Assembly (NCBI GenBank): GCA_009377375.1
Contig: WHUE01000026.1
Span: forward strand, 1 to 42,954
Reading direction: 5' to 3'
Length of the DNA: 42,954 bases
DNA from: Alphaproteobacteria bacterium
GTDB taxonomy: Bacteria > Pseudomonadota > Alphaproteobacteria > MPNO01 > UBA2964
Shown here: positions 1-8,813 of the stretch, in pieces
How the letters are laid out: each line of letters opens with the position of its first letter
Numbering within the stretch: position 1 is the stretch's first letter
Notes under the pieces: model-generated
Told to the model about the DNA's origin: nothing
The model's database searches: none
The model's input: the letters and a program-made list of their open reading frames with translations, nothing else
Position numbers and translations under genes: made by a program

Positions 1-335
1 ACGGCGACGGCTCGCAGAGCCGCGCCTTCTGCTATGTCGACGACCTGGTGGAGGCATTCATCCGGCTGATGGCGACGCCCGACGACGTCACCGGCCCGAT
101 GAATCTCGGCAATCCGGGGGAGTTCACCATGCTGGAGCTGGCCGAGAAGGTGATCGCGATGACCGGATCGAAATCGGAGATCGTGTTCAAGCCGCTCCCG
201 GCCGACGATCCCGTGCGCCGCCAGCCGGACATTTCCTTCGCCAGGGCCACCATCGGCTGGGAGCCGAAGGTGCGGCTCGACGAAGGGCTGGCGAAGACGG
301 TGGCGTATTTCGACGGGCTTCTCAGGGCGAGCTGA
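1..335 (+). CDS. uxs: UDP-glucuronate decarboxylase, C-terminal part (cut by window edge)
   Basis: Partial gene: the frame is open from base 3 to a TGA at 333-335, giving about 110 C-terminal residues. The visible part matches the extended SDR family of UDP-glucuronate decarboxylases (UDP-xylose synthases): [14 protein letters not shown] near the start, then [18 protein letters not shown], then the [15 protein letters not shown] segment and GWEPKV. These C-terminal segments belong to the substrate-binding half. The Rossmann motif and the YxxxK catalytic pair lie upstream of the window. The enzyme oxidises and decarboxylates UDP-glucuronate to UDP-xylose in the cytosol. Its place beside a polysaccharide cluster suggests that it supplies a pentose donor. 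A closely related dTDP-glucose or UDP-glucose epimerase is less likely, because the PLPADDP and GWEPKV wording is characteristic of the decarboxylase. Confidence 0.88.
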   Translation, partial: GDGSQSRAFCYVDDLVEAFIRLMATPDDVTGPMNLGNPGEFTMLELAEKVIAMTGSKSEIVFKPLPADDPVRRQPDISFARATIGWEPKVRLDEGLAKTVAYFDGLLRAS

Positions 336-422
336 CGCGCCGGATCCGGCGTCATCCGTGACGCTGCGGCTTCGTCCGTCGTCTAGAACGGGGACCGGTT
401 TCCCGTTCATACGGCGCTTCGG

Positions 423-1940
423 TCATCGGATTGCCGGCATATGCAGGCAGTGCCAACCCCAGTCTCTGGACATGATCGTGCGACCGGCGAGCGTTATCGG
501 CACCTGTCCGGCTGTGTTGTTTTCGGTCGGCACGGCTGTCCCGGCCGTCGGGAAAGGGACATTGAGCGGATGACCCATCCGGCACACGACCGTCGTCCTG
601 ATCTGTTGTCTGTCGTGATCGTCCGTAAGATAGGCAGGGTTGAAAATGCGCCGGTTCAGCGGCTTGTACATGAAATAGTGACTGGCGGGCAGAACGACCA
701 CGCCCGACCCGATTCCCTCAGTTTGTGCGGCCCTCGCCTGCTGTTCTACAAAGGAGTCGTGCGATTGCAGCCGTTGAAGGATGGTCACGCCCAGAGACGG
801 CATGACCGGCAGTACGAGGATTCCGATTCCAGCCGCGCCGACGACATTCCGCCAGGTTGCGCTGCCCGTCCCGGCACGCGCGACGTGCCTGAGTGCGATG
901 ACGATGGAGACGAAGGCGACCGCGGCGAAATAGTTGGTTTGGCGCGGAAAGAAAATCGGCGTGATGAGAAGAAGCGCCAGCAATGCCGACGGAACGAATG
1001 ACCCACCCGGACGCATGGGACGACGCAAGGACATCGCCAGCACACAGGCGACGAATGCCGCGCCTGCCAGCCACTTTATAAACAGGGACTGCGTGTAGAG
1101 CCCGGCGGAATTGATCGCATGATCGAGCTTGGCCAGAAACCCGCTCTCTGCGTCGAAAATGATCCCTGCATGGCGCGTAAAGCGAAGAAGGCTTCCTGAA
1201 TCCGCCGCAAGGTAAATCAGGACAGCGGCGATTGTGGGCGCCAGAAAAACAGCCGTGCCGGCGATCATGCGCCTGAGCGTTTTCCGCTCAAGGGCTCCCT
1301 CGGCGTTAACGCCGAGAATGAAGGCGATGGCAAGGGCCAGCAACCCGTAGTATGGCGATACGAGAAACGCCGACCCCGCTGTCAAATATGCGGCTGCGTC
1401 GCGCCGCTGCCGGTTGTCGTCGGTCGAAAACAGGAACGGGACCGCCAGGACGAGGCACAGGGCCAGATGATCCGGCCGATCGGACGGCCATGTAAAGCCG
1501 CCGCTCGGAAGGATGATGCCGAGTGCGACGGCGAGGGCCGTCCACAGGGCCGGCGCCAGCGAGCGCCACAGCAGCCGAAGCACGAGCACGCAGAGCGTCG
1601 CCGAGACAAACAGGTCGAAAACGTTGTCCGCGACGAACCCGCAACCGGCCACGGATGCGTATGCGCCATAGATGAGCGGGAATAAAGGCCCCTGACCGAA
1701 CCATAAAAGCTCATCGAAGCTTCCGGTTCCGACAAATGAGGCGCTTACGAATCCATACCCGCCTGCCAGGTTGCAGCCCGCATCCTTGTAATGGAAAACG
1801 TCCGTGCCGCCAGGCACATTCGGATAAACGATGTCGAACGCGGTCCAAACGACACATGTCGCGAGGAAAAACAACAAAGCCGGCCGAATTTCAGATTTAA
1901 ATTCGGCATCATGAAATAATGAATTTCTAATCTGACTCAT
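423..1940 (-). CDS. polytopic membrane protein, GT-C-type glycosyltransferase-like
   Basis: A 505-residue integral membrane protein with about ten or more hydrophobic segments. The first spans roughly residues 22-40 and is followed by an extracytoplasmic-looking loop, GGTDVFHYKDAG. An acidic residue in the first loop followed by an aromatic-rich stretch is typical of GT-C (ArnT/PMT-like) transferases that use polyprenyl-linked donors. The last 110 or so residues are soluble. This is a fold-level inference and I cannot name donor or acceptor. The gene diverges from the Wzy-like gene and converges on the decarboxylase. Its 5' end is more AT-rich than its neighbours (ATG at 1940, TTTAAA and ATTTCATG nearby), and the ribosome site is weak. 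A sigma-70-like promoter lies about 87 bases upstream. Alternatives are a polymerase or ligase of the same locus. Confidence 0.7.
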   Translation of the reverse strand: MSQIRNSLFHDAEFKSEIRPALLFFLATCVVWTAFDIVYPNVPGGTDVFHYKDAGCNLAGGYGFVSASFVGTGSFDELLWFGQGPLFPLIYGAYASVAGCGFVADNVFDLFVSATLCVLVLRLLWRSLAPALWTALAVALGIILPSGGFTWPSDRPDHLALCLVLAVPFLFSTDDNRQRRDAAAYLTAGSAFLVSPYYGLLALAIAFILGVNAEGALERKTLRRMIAGTAVFLAPTIAAVLIYLAADSGSLLRFTRHAGIIFDAESGFLAKLDHAINSAGLYTQSLFIKWLAGAAFVACVLAMSLRRPMRPGGSFVPSALLALLLITPIFFPRQTNYFAAVAFVSIVIALRHVARAGTGSATWRNVVGAAGIGILVLPVMPSLGVTILQRLQSHDSFVEQQARAAQTEGIGSGVVVLPASHYFMYKPLNRRIFNPAYLTDDHDRQQIRTTVVCRMGHPLNVPFPTAGTAVPTENNTAGQVPITLAGRTIMSRDWGWHCLHMPAIR

Positions 1941-2291
1941 TTTCTAGTCTTTAAATCTGACGACATCGATAATACCTTGCGTCATCTGACCGTAATATTT
2001 AAGTAGTTCGTAGTGAATAATAGTAAATTATACGAAAAACGCACACCCTGTCGGAATTTGAACGGGAAATTTATCGGCGGACATTCGATGATCGCTCTAT
2101 TCATTTTCTTGTTTTCTTCCTGAAAGAGGCAGGCAGTATTGTCCCACTGTTCAACAATCGATGCACCGATAAGGCCGATATACGTATACAGGATTTTACT
2201 CTAAGGTTTCCGGTGTCAATCGTTCGGCAAGGGGCGCGCCTGGGTCGGGTGGGCCTGCCGCCCCGGAAACAGGGGTCTTGAAGTTTCCCCG
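1941..2291. other. AT-rich divergent intergenic region
   Basis: This 351-base stretch separates two divergent membrane-protein genes. Bases about 1941-2215 are clearly AT-rich against the GC-rich surroundings, with runs such as TAATATTTAAGTAG and AATAGTAAATTATACG. From about 2216 the composition returns to GC-rich. I see no convincing ORF and no RNA gene. One sigma-70-like promoter for the left gene is visible; I found no clear -35/-10 pair for the right gene. The composition is compatible with a promoter region or with a junction left by horizontal exchange of the cluster. Confidence 0.6.
2027..2054 (-). promoter_or_regulatory. predicted sigma-70-like promoter for the GT-C-like gene
   Basis: On the minus strand a perfect TATAAT (plus-strand positions 2027-2032) is preceded, after a 16-base spacer, by CCGACA (2049-2054, four of six matches to TTGACA). 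It lies in AT-rich intergenic DNA about 87 bases upstream of the ATG at 1940. This is a sequence match only. Confidence 0.45.
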
Positions 2292-3758
2292 ATGCGAAGC
2301 CTCTTCAGCCTCCACACGCCGTTCGAAATCGTACTTGTCGTCCTGGGCGGCGCCATATGCTGGCTCGGGAGCCAGTATGCGACGGTCGAACTTCTGGCGC
2401 TCGGCAGCGCCATACTGGCCGCAGTCGGCGTCTTCCATTTCTATCTTTGCCTGGCCTATCGTCGTTCCCTCTGGTCGCTGAGCGACGTGCTTGGAGCGAG
2501 CCTGCTTATCAGCTATTTCGGCGGCGCCGCCGTAACGCTTTTTCTGACGGCGACCGAAATCCTCCCTTTCACCAGTGCGCGCAGGCTCACGTTCCTGTTC
2601 GAGACGACCGTCTATATCGTGATGTTCGCGGCGATGCTGGCCCTGTGCGGCCGCATCGAGCGCTATTTCTGGCAGGAGACCTGGCGGCGGGAGGAGACCG
2701 CCGAAGACTGGTCGTTCTGGGTGGCGCCGGCGATCGCCCTGCTGGTCATGGCCCAGGTCTACTGCCTGGCGACCGGCATCATCAGCTATCAGGGAACCGG
2801 GCATATCGGAAATGCAGGGGAGCTTCCATATGCCGGCAATCTGGTGATTGCGCTGAGCATCCCGCTGTCCGGCGCGTGCGGCTGGATTCTCGGCCGGCCC
2901 GAGCTGCGGGCGAACAGGATGCTCCTATGCGTTACGCTCGGGGCCGTGCCGGTGCAGATTCTGTTCAACCTGTGTTTCGGACGCCGGGTCATCCTGTTCC
3001 AGATGCTCATCTTTCTGGTCTGCTTCGTCTGGGCCCGTCGCAGGGGGTTCACCGTGAAGCAGACGGTCGCGATGGGCCTTATCGCCCTGCCGCTGATCTT
3101 CATCTTCTGGAATGTCTTCCTCGCCATGCGGATGGACCGGTATTCCGATCTGCGGGGCGAGCGGCGCGACATTTTCGACCGGCTCAACACGACGGCGGAG
3201 CTGATGGAGAACAACTGGGAAGTGATCGCGAAGAACCAGGAACAGAATGTCGTCACCCGGGTCTTCGTTATCGGCTATCTCAGCGATCTGATGGCGTCGA
3301 ACAGGCCGGCGCCCTTCTTCCTCGGCCGCCAGCTGGCGACCGAGCTGGTGTCGTCGATACCGCGCGTCGTGCTTCCCGGAAAGGTGGACATCATCGCATC
3401 CCTGAAGGCCGGAGAAGGGGAGATCAACGAGCAGTTCGGCCTGCCCAACCAGGATCGCGCGGAAAGCGCCATCATCGCCGCCTATGTCGATTTTTCCTGG
3501 TTCGGCCTCGTTCTCTATCCGATCGTTATTGCCGTGCTGGGCGCGGCGTTCGCGTATCTGTCGAACGTAAGCGCCTCGCCCTTCTTCAGAATCTATACCG
3601 TATCCTACGCTTTCTATATCGGCATTTCGGTCGAGCAGACCTATATCATCCTCGTTCTCAATTCGCTGCGCACGCTCCTGGCGTTGGCCCTCATGTTCAT
3701 CGTGCTCGACGTTTTCAATCGCAGGCGATCCCCTGCCGTGTCAGCCAGGTTTCGCTAG
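2292..3758 (+). CDS. Wzy-like O-antigen/polysaccharide repeat polymerase (predicted)
   Basis: A 488-residue polytopic protein with about 11-12 predicted membrane segments, starting near residues 10-30 and ending with two helices near residues 440-475. One large, mostly hydrophilic region (about residues 260-380, beginning MRMDRYSDLRGERRD) sits between the late helices. A long loop before the last helices is the usual architecture of Wzy polymerases, whose primary sequences are poorly conserved. The expected role is periplasmic polymerisation of undecaprenyl-linked repeat units delivered by Wzx. A flippase is present at 7230-8813, which supports this reading. The ATG at 2292 has no strong Shine-Dalgarno sequence. 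The next gene starts 13 bases after the stop, so the two are probably co-transcribed. Other polytopic glycan proteins, such as an O-antigen ligase, remain possible. Confidence 0.65.
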   Translation: MRSLFSLHTPFEIVLVVLGGAICWLGSQYATVELLALGSAILAAVGVFHFYLCLAYRRSLWSLSDVLGASLLISYFGGAAVTLFLTATEILPFTSARRLTFLFETTVYIVMFAAMLALCGRIERYFWQETWRREETAEDWSFWVAPAIALLVMAQVYCLATGIISYQGTGHIGNAGELPYAGNLVIALSIPLSGACGWILGRPELRANRMLLCVTLGAVPVQILFNLCFGRRVILFQMLIFLVCFVWARRRGFTVKQTVAMGLIALPLIFIFWNVFLAMRMDRYSDLRGERRDIFDRLNTTAELMENNWEVIAKNQEQNVVTRVFVIGYLSDLMASNRPAPFFLGRQLATELVSSIPRVVLPGKVDIIASLKAGEGEINEQFGLPNQDRAESAIIAAYVDFSWFGLVLYPIVIAVLGAAFAYLSNVSASPFFRIYTVSYAFYIGISVEQTYIILVLNSLRTLLALALMFIVLDVFNRRRSPAVSARFR

Positions 3759-3771
3759 GACGATCATCGGC

Positions 3772-4809
3772 ATGCGCATCCTGATCTGCACCAGCTTCGG
3801 CGCCGAGGGGGTGGCCCGTTTTCGCGCCGATGCGATGGAACGGCTCGGCCACGACGTCACGCGGCTGGACACCGACGCGCTAATGCCGTCCCTGCCGCGC
3901 CCGGCGAACTGGCTGCGCGTGCGGACCCAATCGGGGCCGGGGGTGGGCGCCCTGAACCGCGCCCTGATCGCGGCTGTCGCCGCTCCGCCGCCGTTCGACG
4001 TCGTCTGGTGCGACAAGCCGCTCTATGTGCGGCCCGCGACCGTGCGGCGGCTCCGCGTCACCGGCGCCCGGGTCGTCAGCTTCAATCCGGACAATCCCTT
4101 CGGACGCCGCAACGATCCCGGCTGGGGCCTGTTCCTGAAGGCGCTGCCGGAATACAGCGTCCATGTGCTGAACACCGCGGAAAGCGTGGCCGACTATCGG
4201 GCGGCCGGCGCGCAGCGGGTCTTCGCCATGCCGCCCTTCTTCGAGCCGTCGGTTCATTTTCCGGCCCCGGAGGAATGGTCCGAATCCGATCGCGACATCG
4301 ATGTCAGCTTCATCGGGTCGCCCTATGACGACCGGCCGGATTTCATCCGTTCGCTGTGGCGCGACCATGGCATACGGCTGCGGCTGTGGGGCCCGCGCTG
4401 GGACCGCGTGCTGACGGCCGGGGAATGCGCGGCGCTCTGGTCGGGGGGGCCTGCCTACGGGGAAGCGTATCGGCGCCTCATCTGGCGTTCGAAGCTGAGC
4501 CTCGGCTTCGTGACCCAGGCCAACCGGGACACCTATGCGCGCCGCTGGTTCGAGGTCGCCGGCTGCGGGGGCTGCCTGCTCGCCGAACGGACCGCCGACG
4601 GGCTCGCCTCATTCGCGGACGGCGAGGAGGCGCTCTTCTTCACGGGGACCGAGGACTGCGCCGCGCTGATCGCGCGCTATCTGCCGGACGCTCCTGCGCG
4701 TGCGCGCATCGCGCGGGCGGGGCGCCGGCGCGCAACGGAAGCCGGCTACGACACCGTGTCGCGCGTGCGCGCCGCGCTGCAGGAGATCGTCGCGGAGCGC
4801 GGATGCTGA
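3772..4809 (+). CDS. CgeB-like glycosyltransferase
   Basis: A 345-residue soluble protein of the CgeB/YkvP-type glycosyltransferase group (GT-B fold). The N-terminal strand MRILICTSFG starts the first Rossmann-like domain. SFNPDNPFGRRNDPGWG (about residues 103-120) and DVSFIGSPYDDRP (about 180-192) mark the inter-domain part. The C-terminal donor-binding half carries RRWFEVAGCGGCLLAERT (about 258-275), the hallmark stretch of this group. It should transfer a sugar to a cytosolic-face acceptor during repeat-unit assembly; donor and acceptor cannot be read from the sequence. It lies 13 bases after the Wzy-like gene and 10 bases before the next glycosyltransferase, so it belongs to the plus-strand operon. 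Confidence 0.78.
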   Translation: MRILICTSFGAEGVARFRADAMERLGHDVTRLDTDALMPSLPRPANWLRVRTQSGPGVGALNRALIAAVAAPPPFDVVWCDKPLYVRPATVRRLRVTGARVVSFNPDNPFGRRNDPGWGLFLKALPEYSVHVLNTAESVADYRAAGAQRVFAMPPFFEPSVHFPAPEEWSESDRDIDVSFIGSPYDDRPDFIRSLWRDHGIRLRLWGPRWDRVLTAGECAALWSGGPAYGEAYRRLIWRSKLSLGFVTQANRDTYARRWFEVAGCGGCLLAERTADGLASFADGEEALFFTGTEDCAALIARYLPDAPARARIARAGRRRATEAGYDTVSRVRAALQEIVAERGC

Positions 4810-4819
4810 AGGGACGGCC

Positions 4820-6028
4820 ATGAGCGAGAGATTGCGGGTCGTCGCCGGAACCATCGCGCGGTTCCACACCTTCGACCTGGCGGGCGAGCTGCAGCGGCGC
4901 GGCCATCTGGAAGCGGTCTATACCGGCTATCCGAAGCGCGTCTTCCGCAACACCGGCGTCGATCCCGCGAAGATCCGCAGCTTTCCGTGGGTCCAGACAC
5001 CGGTCGCCCTGGCGGAGCGGCACGGCCTCATGCCCCGCCGGCTGTCCGCGGCCTGCGATATTCTGGCTCACGACTCCGTCGACCGGTACATCGCCCGGAC
5101 CCTGCCCGACTGCCACGTGCTCTCGGTGCTGTCGCGTTCGGGGCTGCATGCGGGGGGCGCGGCGCAGGCGCGCAACATCGCCTATGTCTGCGACCGCGGT
5201 TCCTCGCACATCGTCTTCCAGGACCGCATCCTGGCGGAGGAACACGCGCGTCTCGGCCTGCCTTACACGCCGATCGATCCGCGCAAGCAGGCCAGGGAAC
5301 AGGCGGAATACGCGCTCGCCGACGCCGTCACGGTGCCGTCCGGCTTCGTCCGCCGCAGCTTCATCGAGATGGGCGTGGACGCGGGCAAGGTTCGGCAGAT
5401 TCCCTACGGTGTGGATATTTCGGTCTTCCGGCGCGTCTGCCCCCGCGATGCCGGCTTTCGCGTCCTGTTCGTCGGCCAGCTTTCGGTGCGCAAGGGTCTC
5501 GTCTACCTGCTCGACGCCTTCGCGCGGGCTAAGCTGCCGGGTGCGACCCTCGCGCTGGTAGGCAGTCCGCAGTCCGAAACCGATACCCTGCTCGAACGCT
5601 TTCCGGTCGACCGGCTGGAACGCGTCGGGCCGGTTCCGCGCGACGAGGTGGTCTGGCAGATGTCGCGGGCCAGCGTGCTGGTGCTGCCTTCGGTGGAGGA
5701 CGGCTACGGCCTGGTGCAGGCGCAGGCGATGGCCTGCGGCTGCCCGGTGATCGCGTCGACCAATACCGGTTCGGAAGACCTGTTCGCCGACGGCGTCGAA
5801 GGCTTCGTCGTGCCGGTGCGGGACGCCGACGCCATCGCCGACCGGCTGACCCGCCTGCGCGACGACCCCGCGCTGCTGGCGCGGATGTCGGAGGCCGCGC
5901 TGAACCGCGTGAAGACCATCGGCGGCTGGGCGGCGTACGGCGATGCGTCGCTGCGGCTGTTCCATGAGCTGGCCCGCGGGCGGGGCCACGACCTCGAAGC
6001 GCTCCAGGTGTCCGGCGATGCCTGCTGA
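4820..6028 (+). CDS. glycosyltransferase family 4, first tandem copy
   Basis: A 402-residue GT-B glycosyltransferase. I start it at ATG 4820, preceded by AAGGGA, rather than at in-frame upstream codons that overlap the previous gene. Features in order: N-terminal acceptor domain (VVAGTIARFHTFDLAGEL); IAYVCDRGSSH (about residues 121-131); the linker IPYGVDISVF (about 194-203); the donor-domain opening RVLFVGQLSVRKGL (about 213-226); and the EX7E-like donor-binding region EDGYGLVQAQAMACGCPVIAS (about 293-313). The product is the same length as the next gene's. The last 410 or so bases are nearly identical to that gene, while the first two thirds are clearly diverged. The next gene starts inside this one, with an 11-base overlap. 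It is expected to add one sugar of the repeat unit in the cytosol. Confidence 0.85.
   Translation: MSERLRVVAGTIARFHTFDLAGELQRRGHLEAVYTGYPKRVFRNTGVDPAKIRSFPWVQTPVALAERHGLMPRRLSAACDILAHDSVDRYIARTLPDCHVLSVLSRSGLHAGGAAQARNIAYVCDRGSSHIVFQDRILAEEHARLGLPYTPIDPRKQAREQAEYALADAVTVPSGFVRRSFIEMGVDAGKVRQIPYGVDISVFRRVCPRDAGFRVLFVGQLSVRKGLVYLLDAFARAKLPGATLALVGSPQSETDTLLERFPVDRLERVGPVPRDEVVWQMSRASVLVLPSVEDGYGLVQAQAMACGCPVIASTNTGSEDLFADGVEGFVVPVRDADAIADRLTRLRDDPALLARMSEAALNRVKTIGGWAAYGDASLRLFHELARGRGHDLEALQVSGDAC
5585..5993 (+). repeat. direct repeat, copy A (3' part of first tandem glycosyltransferase)
   Basis: This block matches 6795-7203 at a constant offset of 1210 bases. Two runs are exactly identical: 5711-5828 (118 bases) and 5830-5877 (48 bases). 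Differences cluster at about 5691-5710, around 5878-5895 and near the end. The match stops being near-perfect upstream of about 5580. Confidence 0.85.
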
Positions 6029-7226
6029 CGCGGGCGAGACGCTTCAGGTGGCGCTTGGCACGATCGGCCGGTTCCACTTCTTCGACCTTGCGCGCGAGCT
6101 GAACCGCCGCAGTCATCTGGCCGCGATTTTTACCGGCTATCCCCTGTGCCGCCTGCGGGATACCGGCGTGCCCTCCTCGCGAATCCGGCGGTTTCCATGG
6201 ATACAGGTTCCGGTGGTGGGGCTGAGCCGGGCGGGGCTGTTGCCGTCTGCACTGTATCCCGCGCTCGACGCACTGGCGCACCGGACTCTGGACGCGCATA
6301 TCGCGCGCAACCTGCCCCCATGCCATGTGCTCTCCGCAATGTCGTCGACCGGGCTGGCGGCGGGGCGCGCTGCGCAGACACGCGGCATCGCCTATGTCTG
6401 CGACCGGGGCTCCACCCATGCGCTCTGGCGGGACCGGTTGCTGGCTGAGGAATATATGCGGCTCGGCCTGCCGCTCCGCCGCACCCACCCGGCGCTGCTC
6501 GCCCGGGAACAGCGGGAGTACGAGGCGGCCGACGCGATCACCGTGCCGTCCGGCTTCGCGCGCGCGAGCTTCGTGGCCATGGGCGTGCCGGCGGAAAAGC
6601 TGCGCGTCATCCCCTACGGCGTCGACCTGTCGGCGTTCCGCCGCACCGCGCCGCGCGACGACGGGTTCCGCGTCCTCTTCGTCGGCCAGCTTTCCGCGCG
6701 CAAGGGGCTGGGCTATCTCCTCGACGGGTTCAGGAAAGCCCGCATCCCGCGCGCGACCCTGGTGCTGGTCGGCGACGCGCAGCCCGAAACCGAGACCCTG
6801 CTCGAACGCTTTCCGGTCGACCGGCTGGAACGCGTCGGGCCGGTTCCGCGCGACGAGGTGGTCCGGCAGATGTCGCGGGCCAGCGTGCTGGTGCTGCCCT
6901 CGCTCGAGGAAGGGCTGGCGCTGGTGCAGGCGCAGGCGATGGCCTGCGGCTGCCCGGTGATCGCGTCGACCAATACCGGTTCGGAAGACCTGTTCGCCGA
7001 CGGCGTCGAAGGCTTCGTCGTGCCGGTGCGGGACGCCGGCGCCATCGCCGACCGGCTGACCCGCCTGCGCGACGACCCCGCGCTGCTCGCGCGCATGTCC
7101 GGGGCCGCGCTGAACCGTGTGAAGACCATCGGCGGCTGGGCGGCGTACGGCGATGCGTCGCTGCGGCTGTTCCATGAGCTGGCCCGCGCGCGGGGCCACG
7201 ACATCGCGCCCCTTTCGGCGGACTGA
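6018..7226 (+). CDS. glycosyltransferase family 4, second tandem copy
   Basis: A 402-residue GT-B glycosyltransferase, paralogous along its full length to the gene just upstream. The ATG at 6018 lies inside that gene and gives translational coupling. Its N-terminal half differs at many positions (LGTIGRFHFFDLARELNRRS), as does DRGSTHALWRDRLLAEEY, consistent with a different acceptor. From about residue 258 to the end it is almost the same protein as its neighbour, including NTGSEDLFADGVEGFVVPVR. The donor-site segment reads EEGLALVQAQAMACGCP. Identity at the DNA level, including silent positions, points to recent gene conversion rather than selection alone. The gene converges on the flippase gene, with only three bases between the two stops, and no clear terminator is visible. 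Confidence 0.85.
   Translation: MPADAGETLQVALGTIGRFHFFDLARELNRRSHLAAIFTGYPLCRLRDTGVPSSRIRRFPWIQVPVVGLSRAGLLPSALYPALDALAHRTLDAHIARNLPPCHVLSAMSSTGLAAGRAAQTRGIAYVCDRGSTHALWRDRLLAEEYMRLGLPLRRTHPALLAREQREYEAADAITVPSGFARASFVAMGVPAEKLRVIPYGVDLSAFRRTAPRDDGFRVLFVGQLSARKGLGYLLDGFRKARIPRATLVLVGDAQPETETLLERFPVDRLERVGPVPRDEVVRQMSRASVLVLPSLEEGLALVQAQAMACGCPVIASTNTGSEDLFADGVEGFVVPVRDAGAIADRLTRLRDDPALLARMSGAALNRVKTIGGWAAYGDASLRLFHELARARGHDIAPLSAD
6795..7203 (+). repeat. direct repeat, copy B (3' part of second tandem glycosyltransferase)
   Basis: Partner of the block at 5585-5993, offset 1210 bases. Both copies are in the same reading frame of homologous genes. The repeat is large enough for RecA-dependent exchange, which would fuse the two genes into one hybrid and delete the DNA between them. 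Confidence 0.85.
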
Positions 7227-7229
7227 CCG

Positions 7230-8813
7230 TCAGCCGCCCGGCAGCCGCCGGCGCAGCCGGTCGAACAGGCCTCGCCGCTGCGACGCGTTGAGGAGCAGCC
7301 ACGGCGCGGCGAGCGCGGCGGTCGCGGCCCAGATCGCGCCTGCCGCAGCCAGCCGGGCGAAGCCGTCGTTCCCCGTCAGCGCCACCGCGACATAGGCGAC
7401 CGACATGCTGATGGCGAAGGAAAGCGCGGCGAAGCCGTGCGTCGACGCGATGAAGGCGATTGGCGACAGACGGGCAATGCGCGCGGCAAACCACGGGACC
7501 GGCACCCCCAGCGCGAAAATCTCGGCGGCCAGAACCGCCCAGGCGGCTCCCGCCACGCCCAGGGACGGAATCAGGGCGAGGCACAGCGCCAGCGTCAGCG
7601 CCCCGGCCGCGGCATGCGCCCCCGCGAGGGCTCGCGGGCGGTTGTTGAATTCCATCATCTTGGCGCCCGCGATGGCCGGCCCGGCGGCGGCGGCCGCGGC
7701 CAGGAGCGGCCAGAACACGGCGCCATCGAACGGCACCCGCCCGAGCGTCCATGTTTCGAGGAAGGTCGGGCCGATCACGGCGATCATCCCGGCAAGCCCG
7801 CCGCAGAGTCCGCCCGCAAGCCGCCCCGTGAACCGGTACATGCGCGCCAGCGCGGCCATGTCGCCCTGGGCGTACTGGCGGGCGATCTCGAGTCCGGCGA
7901 CGATGCCGATCTCGGCCGCGACCGTGCGCGCCATGCCGCAGAGCGTCCGGACGGTGGTGAACGCGACGACGCCGGCTCCCGCCGTGCCGAGAGCCGAAAT
8001 CAGGATTACGGTGCCCTGAAGCGTTGCGGTCGTCGCCACCGGCAGGACGGCGTAGAACGGGCACACGGCGGCCAGGTCGCGCAGCATGGCGCGGTCGGGC
8101 AACGCGACGCCGAAGGCGAGGTCCGGATAACGCCGCTTCTGATGGACGACGAGCAGGACCCAGTACGCCAGCGACAGGCCGAGGAACGTCGATGCCAGCG
8201 CCGCCATCCCGCCGCCGCACCACAGCACGGTGACGATCGCCCCGATAGTCACGATCCGCCGCGCGTTGTTGATCATGACGCCGAGCGCGTACTCGCCGCG
8301 CGCCCGGTAGATCTGGAACACGATCCCCAACGGGATGCTGACCAGCATATAGAGACCCAGCACGGTGAGCGCCGCCGGGGCCGATGGCGCGCCGGGTCCC
8401 TGAAGGTTAAGCCATTCCGGCCACGCACCGGACAGTCCGCTGCCGACGACGACGGGCAGCGCGGCGACGGTTATCGCGACGTAGATGGCCAGTCCGGTGT
8501 GCAGCATCCGGTGGAATGCCGCGCGCTCGCCCCGTGCCCAGACCATCTGCAGCGCGTTGCCGAAATACGCCTGAAGCCCCATGTCGAGCATGGCGACGAA
8601 GCCGGCCGCCGACATCAGCACCAGCCAGTCGCCGTATCCGTTCGCGCCCCAGTGCAGCAGGAAGACCGGCACCAGCAGGAACTGCTCCGCGAACTGCATG
8701 ACCAGCGATATCGCCTTGCCGGCGGCGCCGGTTACGAGGCGCCGGTACACGCCCGCCTGTCCGGGCGGCGGTGGGTGGTCGCCCCCGGACGCGCCGGGCA
8801 GCGTGCCGCTCAT
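7230..8813 (-). CDS. wzx: Wzx-like polysaccharide flippase
   Basis: A 527-residue membrane protein with about 12-14 hydrophobic segments, the layout of MOP-superfamily (MATE/Wzx) lipid-linked oligosaccharide flippases. The N-terminal region AGKAISLVMQFAEQFLLVPV, the VLMSAAGFVAMLDMGLQAYF stretch and the NNARRIVTIGAIV stretch have the look of polysaccharide transport proteins, where the first helices carry scattered polar residues. It should move undecaprenyl-linked repeat units across the inner membrane to the Wzy-like polymerase. I place the start at ATG 8813, whose ATGA overlaps the stop of the upstream glycosyltransferase. The frame stays open far upstream, but that part is the wrong frame of other genes. 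It is the last gene of the minus-strand operon. Confidence 0.8.
   Translation of the reverse strand: MSGTLPGASGGDHPPPPGQAGVYRRLVTGAAGKAISLVMQFAEQFLLVPVFLLHWGANGYGDWLVLMSAAGFVAMLDMGLQAYFGNALQMVWARGERAAFHRMLHTGLAIYVAITVAALPVVVGSGLSGAWPEWLNLQGPGAPSAPAALTVLGLYMLVSIPLGIVFQIYRARGEYALGVMINNARRIVTIGAIVTVLWCGGGMAALASTFLGLSLAYWVLLVVHQKRRYPDLAFGVALPDRAMLRDLAAVCPFYAVLPVATTATLQGTVILISALGTAGAGVVAFTTVRTLCGMARTVAAEIGIVAGLEIARQYAQGDMAALARMYRFTGRLAGGLCGGLAGMIAVIGPTFLETWTLGRVPFDGAVFWPLLAAAAAAGPAIAGAKMMEFNNRPRALAGAHAAAGALTLALCLALIPSLGVAGAAWAVLAAEIFALGVPVPWFAARIARLSPIAFIASTHGFAALSFAISMSVAYVAVALTGNDGFARLAAAGAIWAATAALAAPWLLLNASQRRGLFDRLRRRLPGG

Noticed and set aside
338-351. A 14-base perfect palindrome (CGCCGGATCCGGCG) after the decarboxylase gene.
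   Set aside because: It has no spacer for a loop and no T-run, so it is not a normal terminator; a palindrome of this size with GC-only ends is not surprising in such DNA.
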